64,000 bases of DNA from an uncultured Flavobacteriaceae bacterium (GCA_947494565.1 CANLVG010000001.1:372001-436000); one strand, 5' to 3'. Positions 17,598-26,854 are shown, numbered from the stretch's first letter. Notes: generated from the sequence alone by a model not told the origin. Numbers and translations: made by a program.

Positions 17598-18179
17598 CTA
17601 TTTTGTTCGCACCGCGATAATCAAACCTGTGGACCAATTCATTTTGGTCAGGTTGAAATCATCTCGTTTTTCTAAATAATCCACCAATCTATTGACGTGG
17701 TTCTCATGCCCTTCCGGCCAATTTGGCTGAGCTCTCATATCATCTATAATATAAAACCCACCGATCTTCACCATGCGCAATACCTCATCGATTTCACTGT
17801 ATTTTCCAGGCCAGGCATCGGCAAAAATCAAGTCGAACTCAAGATTTTTATGTGCCTTTATCCACTTGGCACCATCTTCACAGACAATATCAAGTCGATT
17901 ATCGTTCCCGAAATAGTGTTTCGCGATTTCAATAAGTTCTGGATCATTGTCAACAGTAGTCAAGCGTGACTCTTCACCCATACCATCGACCATCCATGCT
18001 AGGCTTAATCCGATCCCGGTACCCAATTCGAGAAAACTTCCTTTTGGCTTGGAAGCCATAAGTGTTTTCAACAGTGTTCCGATATACAGGTCAGATGGCA
18101 TGGTAAATCCGATTTCTTCGGATTTACGGACTATCTCAGAATGTATGCTCGGAATATCCGAAATATAGGAATCGTTCAC
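17598..18179 (-). CDS. Class I SAM-dependent methyltransferase (O-methyltransferase-like)
   Basis: A 193-residue methyltransferase with the SAM-binding motif LELGTGIGLSLAW (about 57-69), an acidic strand end TTVDND and a post-II motif DLIFADAWPGKY with Asp/Ala-Asp residues. This order and size resemble small caffeoyl-CoA or catechol O-methyltransferase-like proteins, but the substrate cannot be told. It is placed inside the ilv operon between ilvB and ilvN, 59 and 16 bases away, and should be co-transcribed. Whether this has any connection to branched-chain amino acid synthesis is unknown. Confidence 0.8.
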   Translation of the reverse strand: MNDSYISDIPSIHSEIVRKSEEIGFTMPSDLYIGTLLKTLMASKPKGSFLELGTGIGLSLAWMVDGMGEESRLTTVDNDPELIEIAKHYFGNDNRLDIVCEDGAKWIKAHKNLEFDLIFADAWPGKYSEIDEVLRMVKIGGFYIIDDMRAQPNWPEGHENHVNRLVDYLEKRDDFNLTKMNWSTGLIIAVRTK

Positions 18180-18238
18180 TGGATCTATATATTACTAATT
18201 GGCGTATTCTTTGTTTTTACCTGTTTTTCTAATCGCTA

Positions 18239-19993
18239 TTATTTCAATCGAATATCGGAAACCGACGCTCCTGAAGGAATCATTGGAAACACGTTATCTT
18301 CTTTTTCGACTTTCACCTCTAAAAAATAGGGTTTGTCGGAAGCGATCATTTCGGCTACGGTCGATTTCAAATCTTTGCGTTCGCTTACACATTTGGCCTC
18401 AATATGATAGCCCTCGGCGATTTTCACGAAATCAGGATTCACCATGACCGTGGATGCATAGCGGCTTTCGAAGAACAGTTCTTGCCACTGTCTGACCATA
18501 CCAAGATGATCGTTGTTCAATACTACGATCTTCACCGGTATCTGATGTTGGAATATGACCCCCAACTCTTGTATGGTCATTTGATATCCGCCATCACCTA
18601 TAATGGCAACGACCTCACGCTCCATAGCCCCCATTTTGGCTCCGATGGCTGCCGGAAGGGCAAAACCCATAGTTCCTAATCCCCCTGAGGTGATGTTACT
18701 CTTTGAATCCTCGAACTTGGCATAGCGACAAGCGATCATTTGATGCTGTCCTACATCCGTAACGATAACTGCCTTATTTTTGGTCGCCAAATTGATTTCC
18801 TCGATTACCTCACCCATCGTCAGTCCAGGCTTTGTCGGATGGATATCATTTTTGATGACCGTGTCGAATTCAATTTGATACTTTTCCTTAAACACATTAT
18901 GCCAAGCCTCATGACTATTTTCATTTATTAACGGAAGCAATAGTTTTAAGGTTTCTCGCGCATTCCCCAAAACGGCTACATCGGCTTTTACATTCTTATT
19001 GATTTCTGCTGGATCGATTTCAAAATGAATCACCTTCGCCTGCTTGGCATAGGTATCCAAACTACCCGTAACGCGGTCATCAAATCGCATACCGATGGCC
19101 AATAGTACGTCACACTCATTGGTGAGTATATTCGGCCCGTAATTTCCATGCATCCCTACCATACCCACGTTCAATGGATGACTGGTCGGTATGGCAGATT
19201 CACCCATGATGGTCCATGCTGCAGGAATGCCTGCTTTTTCGATCAACGCCTTCAATTCTTCTTCCGCCTCTCCTAGAATGACGCCTTGACCCCAAACGAT
19301 ATAGGGCTTTTTGGCGGCATTGATACTATTTGCAGCGCTTTTAATCGCACTCATATCCGGTTTCGGCACGGGCTTATAACTGCGCACACCGGTACATTTT
19401 TCATAGGTAAAATCCAGCTCATCAAATTGGGCGTTCTTTGTAATATCCACTAAAACAGGGCCTGGACGCCCAGATTTCGCGATATAAAACGCCTTTGCCA
19501 TTACCTCGGGAATTTCCGAAGCCTTGGTAATCTGGTGATTCCATTTCGTCACCGGTGTTGAAATACCGATGATATCCGTTTCTTGAAAGGCATCGGAGCC
19601 CAACAGATGCCTGGGTACTTGCCCTGTCAAGCAGACCATCGGGGTCGAATCGATTTGCGCATCTGCCAAACCGGTGACCAGATTGGTTGCTCCGGGACCT
19701 GAGGTAGCCATGGCAACACCAACCTTACCCGAAACCCTAGCATAGCCTTGGGCCGCATGGGTCGCTCCTTGTTCATGTCGTGTTAGAATATGGGTCAGTT
19801 TATCCTGAAATTTGTAGAGCTCGTCATAAACAGGCATTATCGCACCACCAGGGTACCCATAAAGTAAATCGACACCTTCGGCCAAAAGGCAGTGGATTAT
19901 TGCTTCGGCCCCACTCATACGGGTGCCTTTTTGCTGTTCCGCCTTTGGCTTAGCCTCATTGGCGGATTGGTTTTTTTCTTTTACTGTTTCCAT
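18239..19993 (-). CDS. ilvB: Acetolactate synthase large (catalytic) subunit
   Basis: A 584-residue ThDP- and FAD-dependent enzyme joining pyruvate with pyruvate or 2-oxobutyrate. Seen: LLAEGVDLLYGYPGGAIMP with the following catalytic glutamate region (TRHEQGATHAAQGYAR, about 72-87), and the ThDP/Mg motif GDGGYQMTIQELGVIFQ ending in VVLNN (about 470-500). Length is standard for the biosynthetic enzyme. The N-terminus carries an extra polar stretch of about 25 residues rich in Lys and Glu before the conserved MSGAEAI. It lies 72 bases after ilvD in the ilv operon. Confidence 0.95.
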   Translation of the reverse strand: METVKEKNQSANEAKPKAEQQKGTRMSGAEAIIHCLLAEGVDLLYGYPGGAIMPVYDELYKFQDKLTHILTRHEQGATHAAQGYARVSGKVGVAMATSGPGATNLVTGLADAQIDSTPMVCLTGQVPRHLLGSDAFQETDIIGISTPVTKWNHQITKASEIPEVMAKAFYIAKSGRPGPVLVDITKNAQFDELDFTYEKCTGVRSYKPVPKPDMSAIKSAANSINAAKKPYIVWGQGVILGEAEEELKALIEKAGIPAAWTIMGESAIPTSHPLNVGMVGMHGNYGPNILTNECDVLLAIGMRFDDRVTGSLDTYAKQAKVIHFEIDPAEINKNVKADVAVLGNARETLKLLLPLINENSHEAWHNVFKEKYQIEFDTVIKNDIHPTKPGLTMGEVIEEINLATKNKAVIVTDVGQHQMIACRYAKFEDSKSNITSGGLGTMGFALPAAIGAKMGAMEREVVAIIGDGGYQMTIQELGVIFQHQIPVKIVVLNNDHLGMVRQWQELFFESRYASTVMVNPDFVKIAEGYHIEAKCVSERKDLKSTVAEMIASDKPYFLEVKVEKEDNVFPMIPSGASVSDIRLK

Positions 19994-20065
19994 ATTCCAA
20001 ACTCAAGTTCAAGTACGACGTAGTGACTCCGTAAGATACGTGTCATCACTTTGTGTACTTTTTTA

Positions 20066-21742
20066 TTAAAACTCATCGGTTACACATCCCTGTGCGGCCG
20101 AGGATACAGAGCGTGCATACTTATACAACACGCCTTTTTTAAATTTTAGCTCCGGTTCTACCCAGTTTTCCTTTCGTCTTTTCAGTTCCTCCTCTGAAAC
20201 GTCCACATTTATCGAATTGGTCTCCGCATCAATGGTAATCGTGTCACCATCCTCTACGAGTCCAATGACTCCTCCTTCTTGCGCTTCGGGCGAAATATGT
20301 CCTACGACAAAGCCGTGCGTACCACCGGAGAAGCGACCATCAGTAATCAACGCAACCTCCTTGCCTAGACCAGCGCCCATAATGGCAGCGGTCGGTTTCA
20401 ACATTTCGGGCATACCGGGACCTCCTTTAGGACCTTCATAGCGAATCACTACGACGTCTCCTTTTTGAACAAGTCCTGTTCGAATGCCATCATTCGCATC
20501 GTATTCACTATTGAAAACCTTGGCTTTTCCCTCAAAACGCAGTCCTTCTTTTCCTGTAATTTTAGCTACTGAACCATTTTGGGCCAAATTGCCATATAAC
20601 ATTCGTAAATGCCCTGTGGCCTTAATCGGTTTGTCTAGGGGGCGGATGACATCTTGGCCTTCTTCCAGATCAGGAACGTCCGCCAAATTCTCGGCCAAAG
20701 TCTTGCCTGTAACGGTCATACAATCACCATGAAGTAAGCCGTTTTTCAATAGGTATTTCAACAAAGCCGGTATTCCACCCACTCTGTGTACGTCTTCCAT
20801 CAAGTACTTTCCACTAGGTTTCAAATCGGCTATGAACGGAGTAGTGTCACTGATATGTTGAAAATCTTGTAATGTAAATTCAATATCGGCCGCTCTTGCA
20901 ATTGCTAAAAAATGCAGCACCGCATTGGTAGAGCCTCCTGTTATGGTCACAAGTCTAATGGCGTTTTCCAATGATTTTCGAGTCACGATGTCCAAAGGTT
21001 TGATGTCCTTTTCAATGAGTGTTCGCATCTGCTTCCCTGCCGCCACACACTCGGCCTCTTTGTTGTCACTTATCGCAGGATTGGAAGAATTGTAGGGCAA
21101 AGCCATTCCTAATGCCTCAATAGCCGAGGCCATAGTATTGGCTGTATACATACCTCCACAGGCCCCCGCACCCGGGATCGACTTCTTAATAATCGATTTG
21201 AACTCGGATTCTTCCATGGTACCGGCTACTTTCTCGCCCCATGCTTCAAAAGCGGAGACAATATCCAATTTCTTATCGTTATGACATCCCGAAGCAATTG
21301 TTCCGCCATAGACCAAAATAGCGGGGCGATTCAATCGTAACATCGCCATTAAAGCGCCAGGCATATTTTTATCGCATCCGACTACCGTCACCAAGCCATC
21401 GTATGACATCCCTTGAACAACGGCCTCCATTGAATCCGCGATGATATCACGAGAAGGAAGGGAAAAACGCATACCAGGGGTACCCATCGAAATACCATCA
21501 CTTATGCCGATGGTATTGAAAATAAGTCCGACCGTCTCTTTCGAGTTCACCCCCTCTTTCACCAATTTTGCAAGATCGTTCAAGTGCATGTTACAGGGGT
21601 TGCCCTCATAACCTGTACTGGCAATACCCACCAGTGGCTTTTCGAAATCCGCATCGGTAAACCCAATAGCGTATAACATGGCCTGTGCCGCTGGCTGTGT
21701 TGGGTCTTGGGTTACATTCTTACTGTATTTGTTTAATTCCAT
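20066..21742 (-). CDS. ilvD: Dihydroxy-acid dehydratase
   Basis: A 558-residue Fe-S dehydratase giving the 2-oxo acid precursors of valine and isoleucine. The three cluster-binding cysteines are recognisable in EGNPCNMH (about Cys50), VGCDKNMPG (about 122-130) and [12 protein letters not shown] (about 193-204). The C-terminal [16 protein letters not shown] segment is present. It is the first gene of the ilv operon on the minus strand. The length is complete and no frameshift is seen. Confidence 0.96.
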   Translation of the reverse strand: MELNKYSKNVTQDPTQPAAQAMLYAIGFTDADFEKPLVGIASTGYEGNPCNMHLNDLAKLVKEGVNSKETVGLIFNTIGISDGISMGTPGMRFSLPSRDIIADSMEAVVQGMSYDGLVTVVGCDKNMPGALMAMLRLNRPAILVYGGTIASGCHNDKKLDIVSAFEAWGEKVAGTMEESEFKSIIKKSIPGAGACGGMYTANTMASAIEALGMALPYNSSNPAISDNKEAECVAAGKQMRTLIEKDIKPLDIVTRKSLENAIRLVTITGGSTNAVLHFLAIARAADIEFTLQDFQHISDTTPFIADLKPSGKYLMEDVHRVGGIPALLKYLLKNGLLHGDCMTVTGKTLAENLADVPDLEEGQDVIRPLDKPIKATGHLRMLYGNLAQNGSVAKITGKEGLRFEGKAKVFNSEYDANDGIRTGLVQKGDVVVIRYEGPKGGPGMPEMLKPTAAIMGAGLGKEVALITDGRFSGGTHGFVVGHISPEAQEGGVIGLVEDGDTITIDAETNSINVDVSEEELKRRKENWVEPELKFKKGVLYKYARSVSSAAQGCVTDEF

Positions 21743-21790
21743 TATCGTGTTCTATTCCGGTTTTTATTCGCACATCTCAGCGCTTATTAA

Positions 21791-21798
21791 CAAATATA
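21791..21798 (-). promoter_or_regulatory. Candidate -7 box of the ilv operon
   Basis: On the minus strand TATATTTG matches the Bacteroidetes TAnnTTTG consensus exactly, 49 bases before the ilvD start. A correctly spaced TTG upstream element is not clear; the nearest is about 27 bases away. I see no leader peptide rich in Ile, Val or Leu in the 200-base leader. Confidence 0.4.
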
Positions 21799-21944
21799 GA
21801 AGTTTCCTAAAGCCCGCGTTTTAACCAAAACAGGTGGATGTAAAGTCAATTTTGCCATATTTTAGCCAACTCCTTTATATACAATAGGTTAAACCTTCTA
21901 TTCATACCATATTCATGCATTAGATCGGACTTTGGATTGTTCCT

Positions 21945-21983
21945 AAAAAAGAAAGCCTGTATCGGGTTTCGATACAGGCTTTC
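21945..21983 (-). terminator. Rho-independent terminator of the pxp operon
   Basis: A perfect 14-base stem (21951-21964 with 21970-21983) and a 5-base loop, followed on the minus strand by a run of six T (21945-21950). It lies about 115 bases after the pxpC stop and about 200 bases before the ilvD start, and separates the two operons. The plus-strand reading lacks a T-run. Confidence 0.88.
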
Positions 21984-22096
21984 TTGACAATGAAAATCCA
22001 TATCATCCCGTTATGGGACAATAAGAAGCACATTGACTACTACTTTATTTATTTTCATTACTACAATGATAGGTAAAAATTAGCAGTTGAAAAAAA

Positions 22097-22942
22097 TCAG
22101 GCCCTTAAAAGTTTGAACGCGATAGCATCTCCGAACTTTTTCTGTGCCAAAACGGAAATCGCCTTGTCGGAAAGCTGTAAAATTCTCGGATATCCGCCGG
22201 TCGTTTGACCATCTTTCATAAGAATAATCAATCGTCCGGAAGGCGTTAACTGCACGGTGCCCGGTAAAGTGGCGGAAGTCAACATTGTAAGTTGATGTCC
22301 CTCAATGGTATCGGCCAATTGGTAGGCCATACGATTATTCTCTTTCGCTACGTTGAATTCGCCAGCGAAAAGCCGCTCTAATTGTTTGTCATGCAGTTGT
22401 TCGAATTCAGGGCCTTTCGACACCTCCAAGATCGTTTCATCCAAAAAAGAATCGACCTTAATTTCCGATATTTTGGGTTCAAAGATGCTCACACCATCAT
22501 AAGGCACCTCCGCCCTATCGCTCAAACAATTTTTAATGGTCACCGGAAAGTATTGAGATCGGCTCATCAAGATGGAGTCGGTCTTAAAACCATCTTTTAC
22601 CGCCAAATAATTTCGAAACCCTTTTTTCAATCGTCCATACGATAGAATATCACCAGCTTCGACTTTGTGTATCTTATAATGTTGGATCGGATTGTTGTTC
22701 AAGGTTACCGAAATTTCGGCACCGCCTAAGCAGATATAGGTGGGTGCCTCAAATTCAATGGTGGGTCCTGTCATGGTCATCTCCATTAAGGCTGCGTTTG
22801 GTTCATTCTCCAGTAGCAAGTTGATTTTTGTAGCGGAGAACGAATCCATGAAGCCGGAAACCGGAACGCCCTTGTCCAGATAACCGAAGCGACCTTCATC
22901 TTGAATACTGGTGAAAAATCCTGATTTTAGCAGTCTAAGCAT
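22097..22942 (-). CDS. pxpC: 5-oxoprolinase subunit PxpC (biotin-dependent carboxyltransferase family)
   Basis: A 281-residue protein of the allophanate hydrolase subunit 2 / KipA family. It opens with the family signature GFFTSIQDEGRFGYLDKGVPVSGFMD (residues 8-33) and ends with the substrate-site motif MKDGQTTGGYPRILQL (about 242-257). With PxpA and PxpB it cleaves 5-oxoproline (pyroglutamate) to glutamate using ATP. Its start overlaps the pxpB end by 8 bases. It is the last gene of the operon and is followed by a strong terminator. Confidence 0.92.
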   Translation of the reverse strand: MLRLLKSGFFTSIQDEGRFGYLDKGVPVSGFMDSFSATKINLLLENEPNAALMEMTMTGPTIEFEAPTYICLGGAEISVTLNNNPIQHYKIHKVEAGDILSYGRLKKGFRNYLAVKDGFKTDSILMSRSQYFPVTIKNCLSDRAEVPYDGVSIFEPKISEIKVDSFLDETILEVSKGPEFEQLHDKQLERLFAGEFNVAKENNRMAYQLADTIEGHQLTMLTSATLPGTVQLTPSGRLIILMKDGQTTGGYPRILQLSDKAISVLAQKKFGDAIAFKLLRA

Positions 22943-23672
22943 CCAACTTGATTTTTTCCAATTTATAAATCCCGACCTCCCCTTCTATTTTATGCAGGTC
23001 GTATTCGGCTTTTTCTATAGCATAGAACTGCACCTTGTCTCCTACATTTACAAAACAGGGGTCTTCATTGCCGGGGTTGAACATCGCGACCGAACAATTT
23101 CCGATAATATTCCACCCCCCTGGTGACTCCTGCGGGTAAATACCCGTTTGCTTCCCGGCCAAGCCAACAGCTCCTTTCTGCACTTTAAGGCGCGGTTCTT
23201 TTCTTCTAGGAATTTCCAATTTTGAAGGCAAGCCTCCTAAATACATGAACCCTGGTAAAAAACCAATACCGTATACCGTGTACCGCGAGGCTGTATGGAG
23301 CTCGATTACTTCGCCTATTGACATTTTCAGCCGCTCAGCTACTTCGGGCAGATCTATTCCGAATTCCAGATCATAACACACCGGCAGTCTCCACAGAAAC
23401 CTTTCCCGACTTTCAGAGGTGAAATCCTCGGCATACCATTTGGTGATATCTGTCCGTAGTTCGGAGAAAGCAATAGGACTCTTGCGGTGGATCAGGGTAA
23501 TCGAATTGTAAGAGGGCACGATTTCCCATGCCGATTGGTCAAGACAATTTTGCTTTAAGTGTTTGGAGAACAGTAGAATATCATCAAGAATGGATTCCTC
23601 GACTTTTGGAGGCCATTCTACCAAAATAGCATGAACGCCGAACTGGCGTATGGAGATGGAATAATCGCTCAC
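22935..23672 (-). CDS. pxpB: 5-oxoprolinase subunit PxpB (KipI family)
   Basis: A 245-residue protein of the KipI / allophanate hydrolase subunit 1 family. The characteristic stretch YTVYGIGFLPGFMYLGGLPSKLEIPRRKEPR lies at about 130-160 and is followed by GAVGLAGKQTGIYPQESPGGW (about 167-187). It forms the carboxyltransferase-like pair with PxpC. It overlaps pxpA by 4 bases (ATGA type) and pxpC by 8, so the three subunits are tightly coupled. In Bacillus, the KipI homologue was first described as a kinase inhibitor, but linkage to pxpA here argues for 5-oxoproline metabolism. Confidence 0.92.
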   Translation of the reverse strand: MSDYSISIRQFGVHAILVEWPPKVEESILDDILLFSKHLKQNCLDQSAWEIVPSYNSITLIHRKSPIAFSELRTDITKWYAEDFTSESRERFLWRLPVCYDLEFGIDLPEVAERLKMSIGEVIELHTASRYTVYGIGFLPGFMYLGGLPSKLEIPRRKEPRLKVQKGAVGLAGKQTGIYPQESPGGWNIIGNCSVAMFNPGNEDPCFVNVGDKVQFYAIEKAEYDLHKIEGEVGIYKLEKIKLDA

Positions 23673-24412
23673 TTCTTGATATGCAAATTATACATGATTT
23701 GATGAGCTGAAATATACGTTAATATTTCCAAAGCAGATGGGGTATCCCCATGAATACAATAGGTATCGGCCAACATTCGTATACGCTTCCCACTCGGAAG
23801 CTTGGCCTCTCTTTCATGCACCATTCGCGCAATGTGTTCCAACACGGCTTGGGGATCTTGAATGACGGCGTTTTCTTTTTTTCTTGACATGAGCAGGCCT
23901 TCATCGGTATAATTACGATCTCCGAACGCTTCATACTTTATCTGAAAACCGGACACCAGGGCCTCTCCTTCAATGGCCGAGTTAAAGGGTACATATAGAA
24001 AGGAATCCTTTTTATAGGGTTCAATGGCTTCCAAAAACGTACGTGCTAGGTCTCTATCTACCGTAATATCATTATAAAGTGCTCCGTGCGCCTTAATGTG
24101 GTATAGCGAAATTTGTTCTTCCGTTAGAATGGAAACGAACTCGGCCATCTGTTTTTGTAAGGAATCGATCAATTGCTCCTTGGGCATTGACAGGCTTACC
24201 CGCCCAAAATTCTCCCGATCCGGATAGGAAGGGTGTGCACCGACCTTGACCTTATGTTGTTTTGCGATCTTTGCGACCTGTGCCATGGTCTTAAGGTCTC
24301 CTGCGTGACCTCCGCAAGCGATACTGCATGAAGAGACCAGGGGTAATATCTTTTCTTCATTCCCGACACCTTCACCTACATCACAATTGATATCGATAGC
24401 TACTTTTTCCAT
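23669..24412 (-). CDS. pxpA: 5-oxoprolinase subunit PxpA (LamB/YcsF family)
   Basis: A 247-residue protein of the YcsF family, a deacetylase-like beta/alpha barrel. Signature segments: DINCDVGEGVGNEEKILPLVSSCSIACGGHAGD (8-40), KVGAHPSYPDRENFGR (56-71) and ADTYCIHGDTPSA (about 219-231). The conserved Asp, His and Cys residues in these motifs are all present. It acts with PxpB and PxpC in ATP-dependent 5-oxoproline opening. Its start codon overlaps the stop of the NRAMP-like gene by one base, so the four genes form one transcription unit. Confidence 0.93.
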   Translation of the reverse strand: MEKVAIDINCDVGEGVGNEEKILPLVSSCSIACGGHAGDLKTMAQVAKIAKQHKVKVGAHPSYPDRENFGRVSLSMPKEQLIDSLQKQMAEFVSILTEEQISLYHIKAHGALYNDITVDRDLARTFLEAIEPYKKDSFLYVPFNSAIEGEALVSGFQIKYEAFGDRNYTDEGLLMSRKKENAVIQDPQAVLEHIARMVHEREAKLPSGKRIRMLADTYCIHGDTPSALEILTYISAHQIMYNLHIKK

Positions 24413-25605
24413 TATAATAGACCAATTACTTTAAATATACTCTTTAATCCCAAGGCCAGTGCCAACACTATAATAAGGATACCGATAGCATTCTGGAACT
24501 TCGTATTCCTGTAGTCGCCCATAACCGAAACCTTGTTTACGATCCACAGTAAAAACACGGCGATCAAGGGTAATAGAATGCCATTCGCTACTTGGGCGAA
24601 CTTAATGATTTCAATTGGGGTATATCCAAAAAAGAGAAAACCGACGCCCAAAGCGAGAATAACCATCCAGACCATTTTGAACTTGATGTGCTGCAATCCT
24701 ACCCGCCAGCCAAAGCAGCTATTTACCACATAGGCAGCTGCCAAAGGAGCTGTAATTGCCGAGGTCACGCCTGCCGCAAAAAGTCCTATCCCCATAAAGT
24801 ACTTCGCCGCACTACCATAAAGCGGTTGAAGTCCCTTGGCCAGATCAAGTACATTCGTAATCGTTTCACCTTGTATTGTACTTGCCGCGATAATGATACA
24901 CATAGAGACCATGCCGCCCAATGCGATTGAAATATAGGTATCGCGCCGTACGGACTTCAGGTCATCTTTTGACTTCCATTTTTCGCTGACCAAAGAGGCA
25001 TGTAGAAAAAGATTGTACGGCACTACGGTCGTACCTACCAATGCGATAAGGGTCAATATTCCGTTTTGGGGAATTTCAGGTATAAAAAGACCTTTAAAGA
25101 TCTGACCTAGATCAGGTTTAGTAATAATCGCGGTCACGACGAAAGACAAGCTCATGACGATGACCAAGGACACTAACACTTTCTCAAGCACTTTATAATT
25201 GCCGATATACAAGAGACCAAAGGCACATATACCTATAATTAAGGGATAATAATTTACATAATCGACGCCGAAAAGGGCCTCAAGTCCCAAAGTAGCTCCC
25301 CCGATATTACCCGCTTCATAAGCGGCGTTACCAATCACTATAGCCCCTAATATAATACCTATGACGCTATAGCGAATCAAAGGAGTCTTCAATTCACTTT
25401 TGATGACATCGGCCAATCCCCTTTGCGTAATGATCCCTAATCGCGCGGCCATCTCTTGTAACACTATTGTTGCTATGATCGAAAGCAACATCGCCCACAA
25501 GAGCGTATAGCCGAATGCCGCACCGGCAAGGGTGCAGGCCGTTACGGTTCCTGGGCCTATAAAGGCTGCGGCCACGAGGACACCGGGGCCAATTTTTTTG
25601 AACAT
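24412..25605 (-). CDS. NRAMP-family-like membrane transporter (YcsG-like)
   Basis: A 397-residue protein with about 11 hydrophobic helices and the NRAMP fold signature near the N-terminus (GPGVLVAAAFIGPGTVTAC, 7-25). The metal-coordinating DPGN motif of helix 1 is replaced by GPGT, and the helix 6 MPHN motif by VPYN in GTTVVPYNLFLHASLV. The residues that bind Mn2+ or Fe2+ in true NRAMPs are therefore missing. It is the first gene of the pxpABC operon, matching the ycsG-ycsF neighbourhood of B. subtilis. I infer transport of 5-oxoproline or a related compound rather than of a transition metal. Confidence 0.82.
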   Translation of the reverse strand: MFKKIGPGVLVAAAFIGPGTVTACTLAGAAFGYTLLWAMLLSIIATIVLQEMAARLGIITQRGLADVIKSELKTPLIRYSVIGIILGAIVIGNAAYEAGNIGGATLGLEALFGVDYVNYYPLIIGICAFGLLYIGNYKVLEKVLVSLVIVMSLSFVVTAIITKPDLGQIFKGLFIPEIPQNGILTLIALVGTTVVPYNLFLHASLVSEKWKSKDDLKSVRRDTYISIALGGMVSMCIIIAASTIQGETITNVLDLAKGLQPLYGSAAKYFMGIGLFAAGVTSAITAPLAAAYVVNSCFGWRVGLQHIKFKMVWMVILALGVGFLFFGYTPIEIIKFAQVANGILLPLIAVFLLWIVNKVSVMGDYRNTKFQNAIGILIIVLALALGLKSIFKVIGLL

Positions 25606-25632
25606 CTCTAGTGTGGTTGTTAACTTATCGGG

Positions 25633-25640
25633 TAAATATA
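25633..25640 (-). promoter_or_regulatory. Candidate -7 box of the pxp operon
   Basis: Minus-strand TATATTTA lies 27 bases before the NRAMP-like start. The surrounding word aaatatagaag (plus strand) is shared exactly with the ilvD and GH4 promoter candidates. No well-spaced TTTG element is seen. Confidence 0.35.
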
Positions 25641-25826
25641 GAAGGTTCTTTCCAATTCCGTTGCTATGAAAACCATATAAATTCAGAGGTTCATTTTAAC
25701 AAATTTTGTGCATTTCATCTAAAAATTTGCAGTTCGTCTAAAAGTGGGGTACCGTACATCGAGATTATATAATATTCCAAAAAAGCGTCGGTTATACTAA
25801 TCCCAAACCACAATTAACCTACTTAA

Positions 25827-26270
25827 ATGACGTGTTTAGAATGTAATAAAGAACTCGGTTACGTTGACCACAAAAACTCCATGAGCTCCCTAGGTGTAGA
25901 ACTATGCAGTCAGCATAGAATACGAATGGAAAAGCTGCGTAAGCAAAATGGAACGCCCTTAGAAGCGATACAGCTCTATTATGGACTAAAGGAGGAAGGC
26001 GTAAGTGCAATGCTAGAATGGTGGGATGGCAAGAAGTCAGTAGACATAGCTATTTCACGGGTAAAGTTGAACATTGAGATCGATTGTGAATATCATATGT
26101 TGACACATGAACAGGCCATAAACGATTTGGAAGAGGCGATGCACTCGTTTAAAAACGGGTTTACCACCATTCGAATTCCACATGTTCTCATTAAACATTA
26201 TCTCAAAGAAACCGTTCATAATATTATCGGTATTATGGAAGGATTGCGAGCGAACATCAAAGCAATTTAA
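25827..26270 (+). CDS. DUF559/PD-(D/E)XK-like small nuclease-fold protein
   Basis: A 147-residue soluble protein. The N-terminus has a possible zinc knuckle (Cys3, Cys6, Cys27, His30). The C-terminal half resembles the DUF559 / very-short-patch-repair endonuclease fold: VDIAI with Asp73, then LNIEID with Glu84 and Asp86, His90, and a final GFTTIRIPHVLI strand. In the PD-(D/E)XK superfamily the Asp and Glu bind the catalytic metal. The match is by pattern only. It lies 20 bases upstream of the GldL-like gene and could be co-transcribed with it. Function unknown; a DNA repair or restriction-type role is possible. Confidence 0.6.
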   Translation: MTCLECNKELGYVDHKNSMSSLGVELCSQHRIRMEKLRKQNGTPLEAIQLYYGLKEEGVSAMLEWWDGKKSVDIAISRVKLNIEIDCEYHMLTHEQAINDLEEAMHSFKNGFTTIRIPHVLIKHYLKETVHNIIGIMEGLRANIKAI

Positions 26271-26290
26271 TCCCCTAAAAAAACAGTTGT

Positions 26291-26854
26291 ATGTCACCCA
26301 TGAAAAAGATTTTGAAGCTACCGCTGAGAGTGTCCATTGCGATCTTATTATTCGGAATGTTGGCCAAAATATTGGAGTGGCCCTATGCCAAGGAAGTCAT
26401 GCTATTGGGCTTTTCGTTAATCGGAGTTCTATACATGCTTCGATTCGCCAAGAAAACCGAAAAGCGATTCATCGATTATACCAAATTGGTATTGATCGTC
26501 TTTTGGTCTACAAACGGAATTTTCAGGGTTCTGGACTTTCCCTATACCCTATTCTTCCAGATCATTACCGCCATTGCTTTCCTTACTTGGTTCATTATGG
26601 AAGGAACCGCTTATTTTCTCGATGAGGACCGTAGGGCAAAAAATAGTTTAGGACAAATATTATGGAACTGTCTACTTGTCGTAGGAACTTTGGGCGTAAT
26701 CGCAGGAACAATCCTTAAAGTTTTGGATTGGAGTTATGCAATTCACTTACTTTCATTAGGAATTACCTTAATCGGAGCTTATGTATTAAAGGATGTTTTC
26801 GTACCCGCTTCGCCGCGCAAGGAAGAACCGAATAATGAAGAATTTCAGCTTTGA
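26291..26854 (+). CDS. GldL-like membrane protein with three internal repeats
   Basis: A 187-residue protein with about five hydrophobic segments and a charged C-terminal tail. An internal motif occurs three times: AKILEWPYAKEVMLLG (25-40), FRVLDFPYTLFFQIIT (78-93) and LKVLDWSYAIHLLSLG (142-157). The pattern of an acidic-aromatic pair between hydrophobic runs recalls the N-terminal membrane part of gliding motility protein GldL, which together with GldM forms the motor of the type IX secretion system. The GldL cytoplasmic domain is absent, so this is a paralogue and not GldL. An alternative start is Met4 (26300). A terminator follows. Confidence 0.65.
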   Translation: MSPMKKILKLPLRVSIAILLFGMLAKILEWPYAKEVMLLGFSLIGVLYMLRFAKKTEKRFIDYTKLVLIVFWSTNGIFRVLDFPYTLFFQIITAIAFLTWFIMEGTAYFLDEDRRAKNSLGQILWNCLLVVGTLGVIAGTILKVLDWSYAIHLLSLGITLIGAYVLKDVFVPASPRKEEPNNEEFQL

